Of a DNA stretch of 64,000 nucleotides, positions 36,540-49,062 are shown piece after piece; positions within the stretch are counted from its first letter, which is position 1; each line of letters opens with the position of its first letter. This stretch comes from Protula sp. h YS-2021 (Eukaryota > Annelida > Polychaeta > Sabellida > Serpulidae). A program made the translations under genes and the position numbers. A model generated the notes under the pieces. That model was given only the letters and a program-made list of their open reading frames with translations. It had not been told where the DNA came from and ran no database searches. The stretch lies in contig OX457029.1 in assembly GCA_949752745.1 (NCBI GenBank), forward strand, positions 46,544,000 to 46,607,999. The letters run 5' to 3'.

Positions 36540-37690
36540 ACGTAGTCAAAAATTCTTATTTATTAGTGAGCAGGAAAGGCATGAGGTGGAGTCTACAGAA
36601 TAAAGTATCAGACGCACTCTCTTGCCTTCAATTTCAGAAGGCAAAGTCTATTCAACCAAGCCTGGCACCAGTTTCAACAATCCTCCCGTTCCATTGGGAA
36701 CTCTCCAGACTATTACAAGACGATTGGTTAAGGATTCTCTAAGTAAAAATGCACGAAATTTGTACAAAAATCACCTTGTGAAATTTAAAATTTCCCAGAG
36801 CTGTATATCGGAAAGACCGATTTGCTCTCTTTGCGAAGGACAAGATACTCCTGTTTATCGCTTCCCTGGTCAGCAAAAACTATGCACCCAGCTCAGTCCT
36901 GTCCATAATCTCTTCCCTTCGTCCAAAAATGGTAAAGGGGGAGGACTTGTATGACAATTTCGCAATCAGACAAGCTTCTAAAGGGTTAAATAGATCATCA
37001 ACAAATAGTGACCTACGCTTGCCAATCAGTCTGCCTGTTCTCAAAAACTGCAGACAGCAGCATCTGGGTTATTTGGGGACCGATACCTGCAGCACCTCAT
37101 CAAAGCAATGCTCACTCTTGCTTTTGCAGCATTTTTGAGAATAGGTGAGATGACAAGCTGCTCAAAAAATTCCAGCCCACATCTCCTCCATTTGCCCAAC
37201 ATCTGCATGCCCAACAGCTCTTTGGAAATTACCTTTTATTCATTTAAACACAAGAAAACCGACTTCCCATTCAGGCTGGTTGTTCATGAGTCATCCCATT
37301 TACCCGTCGTCTCCATCCGTCATCGAGAACCTACCTCAACCTGAGAGGGCCCACTCCTGGTCCCCTCTTTCTGTTCAAAGCAAAGGCTGTTCCACGCGGC
37401 CTCTTTTCCCATCTCCCCTACAATACGCACAGCTTTCGTATTGGTGCGGCTACAAACGCAGTAGCAAAAGGGCTCAGTATCGAACAGATCAAAGCTATGG
37501 ATAGATGGCAGTCAAAGCTCGCCTTCCAGAAATATGTCCGAATCCAGGGTGTAAATATGCCATAAGGAGCAATCGTGGAACAGCCCTTCTATCGCGCAAG
37601 ATTAATACCATGTATTTGAGTTACGCGTCCTCTACAATTTTAAAATCTTTATGGTTAGACAAGGTATACCCTGCCACAACCAGCCTGTAA
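36540..37690 (+). pseudogene. DIRS-type retrotransposon remnant: RNase H end plus tyrosine recombinase
   Basis: Plus-strand pieces in shifting frames follow the DIRS order. NKVSDALSCLQ (36599 onward) resembles the C-terminal DALSR-type end of the RNase H domain. A recombinase N-terminal region follows, then RLPISLPVL (~37016) and AMLTLAFAAFLRIGEMT (37105-37155) with the first catalytic Arg. HSFRIGAATNAVAKGLS carries the HxxR pair (His 37428-37430, Arg 37437-37439), and MDRWQSKLAFQKYVRI carries the catalytic Tyr (37533-37535). Frameshifts and stops separate the pieces, so no intact recombinase is made. A TCTTATTTATTAGT..GCATGAG-type sequence near 36550 recurs near 38105 and may be a flanking repeat of the element. 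Confidence 0.85.
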
Positions 37691-38409
37691 ACGCTGTTAT
37701 TAGTGTACATAGTGTGAGAATTTTTGCTATCGGTTTCGTTATGTGGTTGCTTTGGGTGTGTTACAGAAGTAGCCTCCCGGTGCTAATGTTTTAACAGCCG
37801 AAACGGTACCCATTTTCAGTTTTTTCGTGGTTGATTCTTTCGGTGGCGTTAGCTGTCACCAGCTTGTGGAATTATATCGCCTCTCGACATTGCATTTTTA
37901 ACGCAAGTCTTGCATATTGGAAGTAATATTAGCGCCCGAGACGTCAGTCAAGAAATGGCCAATATGTAGTTGGATTTGGTAGTTTGATGTACAGCAATGT
38001 AAAATAAAATGCATTGGTAATAAAATGCGTCGAGAATCTGTTCTCGACAAAAAACCGCAGTTTTACGTCTTAATTTTGTTTCCGGTCTCAGACGGGAAGC
38101 AAAAATCTTATTTATTAGTAAGCATTCAAGGCGTGAGTGTCTTGGAAAAATAGTACAGCGTGCGACATTCCAAACGAAGACATCGAGTATGATCAGTTCA
38201 TAAACCTCCAGCCAGTTTTAAAGCAGACATCTGAAAAGACTTTAAAATGTCAAAAGAAAAGAATAAACACGGCTGTCTATGTGATGGATGGAGATTGGCT
38301 GAAAAGACCCAAACAGCAGGAAGTTTTTCAAGCAGCCAGTTTCTTGTATGGACGTTTCAAAACTCTCCCCTTCTACATCGCTTTAGGCCAAATTAACTAT
38401 TCATTCTAA

Positions 38410-40364
38410 TGTTGTGAGCATGGCTAGCGCAGTGTACAAAACGCACATGTCAGCCGTTTTGGTAAATAGAATGAAGCAGATCTGCAATGAATCTTCCGGC
38501 TTTACCAGCCTTACCCTCTGAGACAGACACAATCCAAGTTAAGCGCAAAGTCGATGAAACAATTAAATTAAACGACGTTAAACCGAAAACCAGCACGCAA
38601 AAGAAACTCGAAATTGACGCAATATCTACGTTTTGGAGACTGTTACATAGAAACTAGGAAAATCCTGGTACTACCCCCCCCCCCGCCCCCCAAAAAAACA
38701 ACAACCTGCAAAGAAGTACTGGATGTGACTGAAGTCCAATAATCTGGTGGCAGTAAAATCAATCAGCTTTCTCCGTCCTGTCATCTCTGGTTCAGATTGA
38801 AAAAGAACATGTCGTAGGCAAAATATCAGTGGTCACCGCATTTTTGTACGGTCAATTTTTGTAGACGTTTATCTTGACATATTCATTTTTGTTTTTGTTT
38901 GTATTGTTTTTCATTCAGTATCTTTGAATTTGCTGACAAGTATTCTATTTCTTATTTTAGGTCTCACATTTTGTATTATTTGCTACTGGATTTCGTTAAA
39001 CGCTGTTTCGTTTGGATGATTTTGTCAGAACCTTAAGTCAGAATGTTGCAGTTTTTTTTATTTTCATCATTTTTCAATTATCATTCATTTATCGCTACTA
39101 AAAAGCGTTAAATAATTACAGTGCAGATTAGTTCAGATAAAAATTCACCAGATTTTTCCCCATAAAGCACTGTTATGACACGTGGTGTGGTAGTGTTCAG
39201 TTATTTTCTACCTCGTTTTATAGCAGTTTCATTTTTAAAGCATTACAGTCCGTCTAGTTATGTTACTTCTTGAATAAAAATTAAACAGCTTTGACGTAAT
39301 TTTTCTTGAAGTTGTCCCCTCCTATGCCCCGTATTTGTCCCTTTCCGAGACACAGGTTACGGGACACATTCATAGCAAATATCTCTATTTTGAATTATTG
39401 AAGTGATTGTATTGTACTTATTATCGCTCTTAGGAAAACGAAACATAAAATTTACTAAATGTGGAGCTTAATTACGCTACAATGCGATTATACTCTAGTT
39501 CAGATGCAACGAAATTCTGTTTGAAATTACAATTAATTATTTTTAAGTCTGAGAATCTGACAAGCTTTGTTTACAAAGAGGTGAATTTGAGGTTGCATTA
39601 GACAGATTTCATATACTTTATCGAACAGATCAAACAAAAGTCTCTGTATTAATATTTAATACTACTGAAACAAGCATTATTTCAACATAAAAAATAAATA
39701 AAAAAGATTGACCTGTCTACACTTAGGGATTTTCAATCCCGACTTCAGTTCCCACAGTTTGTTGAATTCGTAAGCATCGGTAATGTGTTTCCGTATGATT
39801 GCTTTTTTTTGCCATAACCTTGTCACGCGAACTGCTCTGAGACTGTTGGGACCAGGGCGACCAGATTTGACAGAGACATACCGCAGCATTTCTGGTTGGT
39901 CTCATTTAGAAAAAAATATGCACAATATGCAAACTTGGACATTGGAATTTTGCCATTGACGCCCATTATAAGACAAGCACACGTTATGCATATAACTGAC
40001 ACATTTTCCTAAACGGGGTGGGGCGGGTGGGGTGTTCAATCAACATCATATCGTCTACCTACCGACTTATTTAGACGTCTGGAGACTGGCATATGTTAAC
40101 GACATCACTGTCGGGACAGTGACAGGCATAAGGAATCGATTGTATTTATCGCTCCGTCAAAGTTTCTTTGGGTCATCCGGTAACATAGGATGTGCATGAA
40201 GTCAATTTTCATAAATGTATTTCAAAAATAGGCGGTAAAAACTGCTGCACTTCTGAACAACCTGCAATCGACGTTTTCTCGGCTCCAGAATGGTTACTTG
40301 GATACAACATGTCAAAAGATGTCTTGCGTAGAGTTTTGATACAACTGGCAACTTGGCATGAATT
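38410..40364. other. Intergenic stretch without a recognised gene
   Basis: One composite C-tract/A-tract (about 38673-38697). The frame just upstream (38137-38409) and short frames here have no family resemblance. Nothing else can be supported. Confidence 0.4.
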
Positions 40365-40964
40365 TTAAAGGGAAATGCGGGTATCTCACCTACTATTGAC
40401 ATTTCCTTCAGACTTTCACAGCTTAATGCATTGAGGGTATATATTCAAAAATTGAAAAGAAAAAGGGGGTCACCGATGTTATAAGAGAAATAAAAACACT
40501 GAAAGGTCGCGTACTTTTACTATAGAAACCATTGGCAAAAAGAAGAACTTTCAATCAAAAAGCAAAATTCACACATAATCACAATTGACAATTGCCCCAT
40601 TTGTTCCCTGTTTGAAGAACACGTCATACGAAATGTTTTAAGCAAATAAAAAATTTATGTCACCGTATCAATAAGAGACTTATAAATCTTTTTGACAAAA
40701 TCCCATTGACTCGGTGGATAAAAGGTGAAAACAGTGTAATATGATTTTAATGGACAATATATCAACACATGAGCTTCTAGGAACAAAATATCAATACATA
40801 CCATTTCTGGACACGACCCTATTTGTCTTTGAAAAGTATTTGTTTGTCTAGATGGATTTAGTAGTTATTTATACTGTGTAAACATGGATTCAAACTCAGC
40901 GATATTCAATTTAATGCGCATTTCGATCGCTAGATGGCGCAGAGATACCCGCATTTCCCTTTAA
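40365..40964. mobile_element. 600-bp piggyBac-like MITE with TTAA ends
   Basis: TTAAAGGGAAATGCGGGTAT, continuing CTC (40365-40387), is a perfect 23-bp inverse of 40942-40964. Both ends include TTAA, the target duplicated by piggyBac transposases, with AGGG/CCCT just inside. The interior has no coding frame of note. Perfect ends suggest a fairly recent insertion. Confidence 0.85.
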
Positions 40965-41540
40965 CACAGATTTTAAAAGATTTTTTAAGCGCTCAGAATC
41001 GTATTTTTGAGGCTTCAAGTGCAACATTTGCTACTCGGTAGAGAAAAGCGTCTAATTTAGATATTAAACTGTAGATATTAAACTTACTGTTCTGAATCAG
41101 GTCTATAACTGCTAAACAGTCGGTTAGTAACATTGTTTTGGCATAAATAAGAAAGATTTAACCTTTTATGCAAAGAGCGTTCTATTAGTTTTATTTAGTG
41201 AATATTTGAAAGGGCATACAGAATAACAAATTAATTGTGACTTGACCACACATCTCTACAAGGTACAAGGAATGCCAAATATCAAAAGTTTTCAACATTT
41301 TTGTGATACTTTACATGTACATCAATCTATAAACTATCCCAAATAAATTCTTTCTGTGATGTAGGTAATACATCTTGCTCAACACACCTTGGCAAACGAT
41401 GTGCTTCAAAAATAGACGAAAATGGTGAAAAACAGAGATTTGTTCACAATCAACTGCACATTGCTAAGTAATACCAGAGGCAAACAAAGATGTCTTGGTT
41501 ACAATCACACTCTGTTGGCAAGTCACATTAGTTCATGGCA

Positions 41541-42874
41541 AACTAGACCGAATTTCGATACACGTAGCGAAATAGTACCAACTTGCAAGGGCAGAGACAC
41601 AACATATTTGGTCAAAGACACATTTTTCAGTGTTTCAACATAATTGTCAGCTTCGGGATTATTATCTTGAACGAGACCATCGGAGTGAATATAATGTAAC
41701 CTCATTTGGGCACAAAAAAATCAAATTCAGTTTTCTAACCGTTTTTGAGATACTGGTCAACTTGCAGTTTTTGACCTTGACCACGATGAAGGAGGTCAAG
41801 ATCACCGAGGTACCTCTTATATAACGTTGTTTAGGCCCAAAGGGTCGAAAATGAGCTCAAAATCGCTCTATCTCTAACCGTTATCGAGATAATAGTCAAC
41901 TTCCGGTTTTTGACCTTGACCTTGACCCAGAAGGTCAAGGTCACCGAGATATCTCTTATGTAACGTTGTTTAGGCCCAAAGGGTCGAAAATGAGCTCAAA
42001 ATCGCTCTATCTTTAACCGTTTTCGAGATAATAGTCAACTTCCGGTTTTTGACCTTGACCGTGACCCAGAAGGTCAAGGTCACCGAGGTACCTCTTATGT
42101 AACGTTGTTTAGGCCCAAAGGGTCGAAAATGAGCTCAAAATCGCTCTATCTCTAACCGTTATCGAGATAATTGTCAACTTCCGGTTTTTGACCTTGACCG
42201 TGACCAAGAAGGTCAAGGTCACCGAGGTACCTCTTATGTAACGTTGTTTAGGCCCAAAGGGTCGAAAATGAGCTCAAAATCGCTCTATCTCTCACCGTTT
42301 TCGAGGTGAGTCGGCCTGTCGTTAAGGACCCGTAAAATCACGTGACCTTTGACCTTGACCCTCAAGGTCAAGGTTAGTGATGAAAGTTTACCCTTTGCTG
42401 GGTACGTTTTATGCATTCACAGTGGGATTTGAGCGCCTTTATGGCTACTTTTCGTGATTAATAGGTGTTTCCAAAAATATTTTGACCTCAATTTGACCTT
42501 AACCTCTGAGGTGCAAGGTCAAAAAATTTTACGGATTTGACGACAACTCATTACCTTCTATGTCTCTGCCACATGCCGTCTTTTTACGACAAACCCTGTA
42601 GGAGGAGTATTCTGGAAACCACTTTGGGGTCAGAAAAACTTTGACCTCAATTTGACCTTGACCTTCAAGGTCAAGGTCAAAATTTTTTGCGGACTTGACG
42701 ACATCTCGTCACCCTCTATCACTGTGCCAAATTTCATCGCCCTACGTCAAATAGCGTAGGAGGAGTTTTCTGGAAACCTCCGTGACGGAAAAAAAAGAGG
42801 AAAAAAAAGGGCAGAAATTTCGAGAAAAACTACAAACTTATTCCCATTTGCAAACTTCGTTTGCAAGTGGGAAA
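41541..42874 (+). mobile_element. 139-bp-unit element, copy A (four units)
   Basis: Begins AACTAGACCGAATTTCG and ends in a hairpin CCCATTTGCAAAC..GTTTGCAAGTGGG (42843-42871), with an A-rich G/A tract before it. Units are marked by GGGTCGAAAATGAGCTCAAA at 41842, 41981, 42120 and 42259, exactly 139 bp apart. Each unit carries TGACCTTGACC and, 14-16 nt on, GGTCAAGGTCA, an 11-bp inverted pair. A unique 3' region (42300-42800) repeats the TTTGACCTTGACC theme. It is non-coding. Hairpins at the ends, a tandem core and no target duplication fit a Helentron-type non-autonomous element (inference). Confidence 0.85.
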
Positions 42875-44099
42875 GATGAGGGCAAATTGAAAACTACGCC
42901 TGACTCTTGTAAAACGATGCTTCAATTTCTGGCCTTCTACAGGGTTTTGAATTATGTTTTGTGCCTTAATTTGTGAAACTGCTCTTGAGATATATAAACA
43001 ATTGCTTGAGGTAGTTCAGACTGGTTATACTTCAAATTGCTGAAAGCCCATAAAGGATAGATTAATATTCTTTGTATTGTAGCTGTTGTAAAAATCTTGA
43101 TGTTGTAAGTATGCTCTTACTGTTACGTCACGGTTAAAAGATCGAAAACACTGTATTCTGTGTGTACGCATCTCGTGTTTCCTAACAACGTACACTGTTT
43201 TCAATCTTTTAACTGACTTAAAACAGGGTTCTATGGAAAATTAGCGTGTTTCTTGAGCAAAGAGCATACTGCTCATAATTAATTCGACAGGCTGCTTATT
43301 ATGTGTCACAAAAAACTGCTTATGTTATGCCACTGTGTTTCAGTAATTCCTTTAAAACATCTCAGAATATGCCACTTTCTCAGGAAACAATTACTGATCA
43401 TTTGCTGTTTTGTATTTATAGATTAAAACCAAAGACAAATCACTGTCACAAAAAAATCACAAACCAAGGGGCAATATCGTCAAGGCTGTTCCGGACATTG
43501 TAATGATCATTGAAAATACGTACAAAAAAAATTATCAAATATTCCGTCCATTCACTTGCGTTGTGTAGTGGTTAAGATACTTAGTTTAACTCTGTCTGGC
43601 CACTTCATATGAGCCTAACCCTCAACACCATAGGGTTTCCTGCCTTTGAGGAAGAAAGTCAATGAGACACCGTTTTTATGCCAGATTGAAAATTGGCGTG
43701 GATTCGTAAATGAGAAAACACGCCAAAGACGATGGAAAAATCACTAACCATGTTTAAAAAGTACCAAAAAAAAAAAAGATAAATAATGCAGGCATATTTA
43801 GTCTGTTTTAAGTTATGTTATAATTGGGAAGTTGCAGCACACACAAGTTATGGTTAGAACAGAGTGTTTGGGGTTTCGTCAAGACTCCTTTTCCAGAGTT
43901 CCCTGTGCTACTTCAGTAAAGTGCCTTGCAAGGCGGCCTACGCAAAAACATAGTTAATTGTAAGTTTACCTCTCTACCTCTGTTAATACCCTTTAAAGCA
44001 CAAAAAATGCTTTCATCTTAATATAATGGCACTCGCTTTGAACCACACGTAGAGCGATAATACCCGAACACTCGGTTAATTATTGTTTCAGTCCCTGGC
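42875..44099. other. Intergenic stretch without a recognised gene
   Basis: No gene, repeat family or structured element stands out. 43140-43215 holds a weak inverted AAAAGATCGAAAACACTGT / ACACTGTTTTCAATCTTTTAA pair. Confidence 0.4.
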
Positions 44100-44440
44100 G
44101 TGCCACTTGGATATAACATGTGTTACCATTCGTGTCCTCCAACCCCCGCCCCCCCCAAAAAAAAAAGAAGCACCGAAAAAGTGAGTAAGCGGTATGTCAA
44201 TTTCGTTGAAAAGGGAAGGGAGGGTGGTAATTTTCATTCAGTACTCCGTGTTACCCACAAAAAGGTAGATTTTTCAGCAGTTTACTCAATGTTCGGTTAA
44301 AAGGGGGGGGGTATTATTTTAAAATTTGCACTCCTCGTTAAGGGGTCGTTTTAGAAAGTTATGGACACTGATGGTAACCAGTTGGTACGTGAGTGCCTCT
44401 CCCCCCCCCCCACCCCCGCCCCCCCCCCAAAAAAAGGGAC
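44100..44440. mobile_element. MITE family M, copy 3, with poly-C/poly-A flanks
   Basis: The left end GTTACCATTCGTGTCC and the right end GGACACTGATGGTAAC are inverted. Shared blocks are TCAATTTCGTTGAAAA, GTGTTACCCACAAAAAGG, GTTCGGTTAAAAGGGG and TTAAGGGGTCG. C runs joined to A runs lie inside the left end (44141-44168) and just past the right end (44400-44436). Confidence 0.8.
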
Positions 44441-44702
44441 GGGGAAGGCTCAGGAAGTCACACCAAAATGTTGCGTGGGCTCTGAGACATGTATTCAGAG
44501 AATTCCTTTCGCAAAAGAACTTGGTTTAAACTAAATACTGCTCAGGCGGGAGATTCTGTCGTAATTAACCTAAATTTCATCTGTTACCGCCTTCATGACT
44601 TTTTTTTTGCAATCCGAATGACTCATAGTCATGAGACATTCCGTTTCCTTTCAGATTTCCTTAAATCTTACAAACCCCACAACCACAGAAGATAAGGGAC
44701 AC

Positions 44703-44830
44703 AGGGTTGTTGTCGCTTTTATTCTCCTGCCACCCCGCAGAGCTCTCCTGCCACCCCGAGGAGGCTCTGATGCCACCCCGATGGTCGTTGCTGGTTGGGG
44801 GTGGCATGAGAGAAGAGGAGACAACAACCT
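44703..44830. repeat. 128-bp inverted repeat with CTGCCACCCC motifs
   Basis: AGGGTTGTTGTCGC..TCTCCTGCCACCCC (44703-44736) pairs with the inverse GGGGTGGCATGAGAGA..GACAACAACCT (44798-44830). Between them a CTCCTGCCACCCCG motif recurs and a TGATGCCACCCCG variant follows. It is GC-rich for this region and non-coding. It could be a small MITE or a structured RNA source; nothing decides between them. Confidence 0.6.
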
Positions 44831-44879
44831 TACCTGGAAGATAAGAGACTTCTCGCCCGCCCAACCTGCATAGTATCCA

Positions 44880-46628
44880 TCACACGAATGGAAAATTGAC
44901 GACAGCTGGAAATTAATAATCCATCGATTTTACTATAGTTGTAATCATGTATATGGTAGAGAATACGATGGTGTAAAACGGAATGATCGGCAAGTGTATT
45001 GACACATTCGGAGATGTTTACACATTTAGCAAAAAAATAACAAACACTTTAATTAATTGACAGCGGCAGACTTGATGTGATGACTCGTAATTTGATGACT
45101 CGTTGATGACTCGTAAATGTCTCTTTGTGGATTGGCAAGAAGCACTCCCATCACGACGAAATCACTGAAAAAAAGAGTAGAAATGTAGAGTTTTTGTTAG
45201 CAGTGGTGAGCCTCAGCAAGTTTTACACACTTCTGCTAAGTAAGGGCACTATACGTATTAGAATAAGAAAACAACCAGACGTGCTGATTCTGAGCCGTCT
45301 CTTAAGAGGGTTAAATGCCCACTATTTCCTTCTCCTATCCGTTTTCTGTAAATATGTCTGGTTGAATTTGTTTAAAAAGTGGATATGTGGTATAAAAGTT
45401 TATCAGAATTTTGCCGTTTCACGCTGACGCAACTAAAGACAATTTGTTACCTGTAAACAACAATATATGTTAAAACCAATACAGATCTTTGGAACACCAG
45501 ATTGTACCATTTTCCCGTTCTCTGCTAATTAACCCATTTCACAAACAGACCTTTAGGCAAAGATTCTACCGAAACGTGCTGTCAGTTAATGGAATATCAC
45601 CCCGTGCCTGTTTAAACCCTTCTGTTTTTGTCTTTGCCATTCTTTTTTGTCGCTGTTCTGTCGTGGATGGAGTCCAGTCTAGGAAGCATTTATCTTGTAT
45701 GAATATTTCATGCTTTGCTCAAGGGCAATTAATGTTTGTATGTGTTCTCAGCTACAAAAACAGTACTTAGTATGAGTTTTTTTTATTAAGAATGCCTTAC
45801 AGAATACAGCAGGAAATAACACTGAATCAGATCAGATTGGTCAAATCAAATCTGATACATTTCCGAATCATTTAGATTCCATTGCTTAAAAACAAACATA
45901 CGAGCACTTTTTGTCCCACTCCCAGTTGTCGTATTATTTACGATACGCAAACGTTTCATTATATGACGTGTTAAGAGTCGTCCTAGTAAACGAGACGATT
46001 TGCAGTGGGATCGCGACAACTATCCACAGCCTATACAACGCCGCATGTTAACTCAGACATGATTTTTTGTTTGATGTATTTTTTTGGGGTTGTAATTTAT
46101 TCAGGAAAGTATAAGCTTGCTGCAATCCGTGAGGGAAAAGGGCAGTTGTTAATCCTTCTTAAATGAGTCACTTTTAAGCTGAAATATTGCAGATTTTGTT
46201 AAGCACAGTTTAATTTAATTTAATTGTTCCACCAGTCATTTCCATCCAGGATGTACGTCGTAATGTTTGAAGGTTATTGATGAAAGAGAGTACATATCTC
46301 TGGAGTAATTTTTTTCCAGTGTCATCGCTGGGTGCCTCTGTTGCCACTCATACTGATTGTTTCAACCTTGACATGCTAGTCACATTAAGAGCACCTATTC
46401 CAGGTGGAAAATGCCACTGAATATTGAATTACCTATAAGATTAGTTTGTGTTAAATTGTTCTTTTTCTTTAAAAACGCGAATAAATAAAACAAGCCGACT
46501 ATTCATTATTTAAAAAGTGCCAGTGTATCTGTTCTTTATACTTCCTATAGCGTTATGTGGTTGCACCTGAACATTTTAAATTATTGACAAACAAGCACTT
46601 CCGTTTTTTTAGTGTAAGAATACTAACA
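44880..46628. other. Intergenic stretch without a recognised gene
   Basis: Frames of 90-100 codons at 45125-45427 and 45489-45770 have no protein-family features and no splice context I can support. Confidence 0.4.
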
Positions 46629-46690
46629 ACAACAGTAATAATAATAATAATAATAATAACAATAATAATAATAATAGTGATAATAACAGA
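46629..46690. repeat. (AAT)n microsatellite
   Basis: Roughly 15 imperfect AAT/ATA triplets with AAC interruptions. No LINE-tail sequence was recognised beside it. Confidence 0.9.
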
Positions 46691-48539
46691 CCCAGACATT
46701 GGTGACTGGAAGCCTTTTGAAAATACAAACTATCACAGAGCTGACAGGGCAGTAATAGCACTATCCGTTGCGGAGGGCTTACGAATTCTGCCCAGTTAAT
46801 CAGTTAATTATTTGAAGAAAAACACAGTGAGAAGCAATAAAAACAGTCTTCATAATTTTGTCCGTCATTTTCATTTTTTGGTTTCATTTCTATTTGACAT
46901 TAAAATCTGACGAGGAAATGAGTTTCCTTAATCGACAAAGCAAAGAAAGCTTAACAGAAATGTACCCGAAAGACATAATTCTAATTACAACTGGCTTCTA
47001 TTTACCAAAATATGAATTTGTATTCGATTCATAAATTTCGTAAGCTAGGGAAAAAAATGAGTTAACATAAACCTTTTACAAGTGGTATAAACTTCTCACT
47101 TTACTTCCCATTTTATATCCTGTGCGTGTTAACTTTTATATTTAATATAAGAACACAACATAATATAATTCATGCATCATTACAGCAACAATTAAACATT
47201 TACCCGTTTTCCTCGAAGATAAATTTGGAATCTTGCAAATACTATTGCGATTCGACAGGAAAAAATACACTGTCATGTTGCTAAAGCCCATTTATTTAAA
47301 ATGACAAAGCATATTGATAAATAAAATTGTAAGAATTATGCAGTAGTGTTAAACCGATCCTGGAGTCAATTCTTCAACGACTGTTCTAATAATACATTTT
47401 AAAAAAGAGCTTCCAAGACTGATCATACTCTAACACTGAGTTTATGATTGGCTATCTTCAGTCGTGTATGGAAAACAGGTTTAACATTTAATGCTATTTT
47501 TATATCAAAATATAATTAAAGATATCAATAAATCAATCTAGGTATCATTAATTTATAATATGCTATCAATAATTGTATTTTAATTGGCAAAAATTAATTT
47601 CTAAGATCAAAACGATTAATTTTACGAATTTAAAGGAGGCACACATTTAAATAAAATTGAAGGAATCGTCAATTAAATTTTTTAGATGAAAAATTTCGTC
47701 TAAAGATTTAAAAGGCGAATTTCTAAGGACAGCGCAATGAACCAAAATAGCAGTGAAAGAAACAGCCAAAAGAAACTACTTCTCAAGCGAGCAGTCTAAT
47801 AACCCTACATGTCAAGTTTGAAAGCTCTCAGACCAAAAGGTCCAGTGGCGACGAGGCAAAACAATTAATTAAAACATAGAAGTGACAATTGCTTGAGTAA
47901 CTTTAGTTGGCTACTTTGTGGCGGGTTGAAAAAAAGGGGTGCTGCCTTAAGGATGCCTTAAGGACTAAGTAGGGTTCACTTACATCCAAGTTTAGAAGCG
48001 AATCAATGGAAGATCTCGTGGAATTATATTTTGGAAATATTTGGCCGATCGAGAAAATATTTCCTGTATATTCAAGTTTTAGATGTCACCTCAAGACATC
48101 AGCATTTACATCGCCAGTTGACAAACCCTGCTTATTTCAACGAGATCTATGGAAACGAAACAGTTTGCTTCTCACATATTCAGGTTTCCACAAATTTAGT
48201 GTTCCTAAATTTCAAATAGCTACTACAAATTTACCGGTGTTCTTCAGAAATAAATTGTACTTCTTGCAAAATGCTTTTTGCGGAAAGATGTTACCTCCAG
48301 TTTTTGAAGTCTTTTCAGACGTAGAGGTTAAAAAGTGGACTTATTGCAAAGGTCTCTATTAGCCATGGTTGTCGTCGTCATTTCACAGTTAACTAAAAAG
48401 GGCAATTGTCGAAAAGAAAAAGGAAATATTCATGTTTAATCTTTCCAGAAGAATCAAATAAAAGAATTTCAGCTATGCGTTTTCTTTTAGATCAGCCTTG
48501 GTGAATCTTAAAATTCTGTCAAATGTTAAATTTACAGTT
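46691..48539. other. AT-rich intergenic stretch without a recognised gene
   Basis: A frame at 48006-48362 (118 codons) is the longest but has no recognisable domain. I see nothing else. Confidence 0.4.
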
Positions 48540-48900
<361 letters not shown>

Positions 48901-49010
48901 CGCATAAACAGACAGGCAAACAGACAAATAAACAGACAGAGACAGCTCGATACACATGCAGAAAGGCACACAGAGATAAGCAGGGTAGGGTGTCCTGGCT
49001 GATTTAGGCG

Positions 49011-49062
49011 GCTGCACAGTTAAGCAGCGTTGAACCTGGTTAGCACTTTGATGGGTGACCGT
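49011..49062 (+). pseudogene. 5S rRNA-like fragment (pseudogene or 5S-derived SINE relic)
   Basis: AGTTAAGCAGCGTTGAACCT, then GGTTAGCACTTTGATGGGTG and ACCG, follows the central and 3' part of metazoan 5S rRNA (AAGTTAAGCA..CCTGGTTAGTACTTGGATGGGTGACCG) with a few substitutions. The 5' half and the 3' closing stem are absent. It is therefore not a functional 5S gene. Confidence 0.7.

Noticed and set aside
37105..37570. Intact host or phage-type tyrosine recombinase gene
   Set aside because: Catalytic motifs fall in different frames with stops between them, and an RNase-H-like end precedes them, so it is a decayed DIRS-type element.
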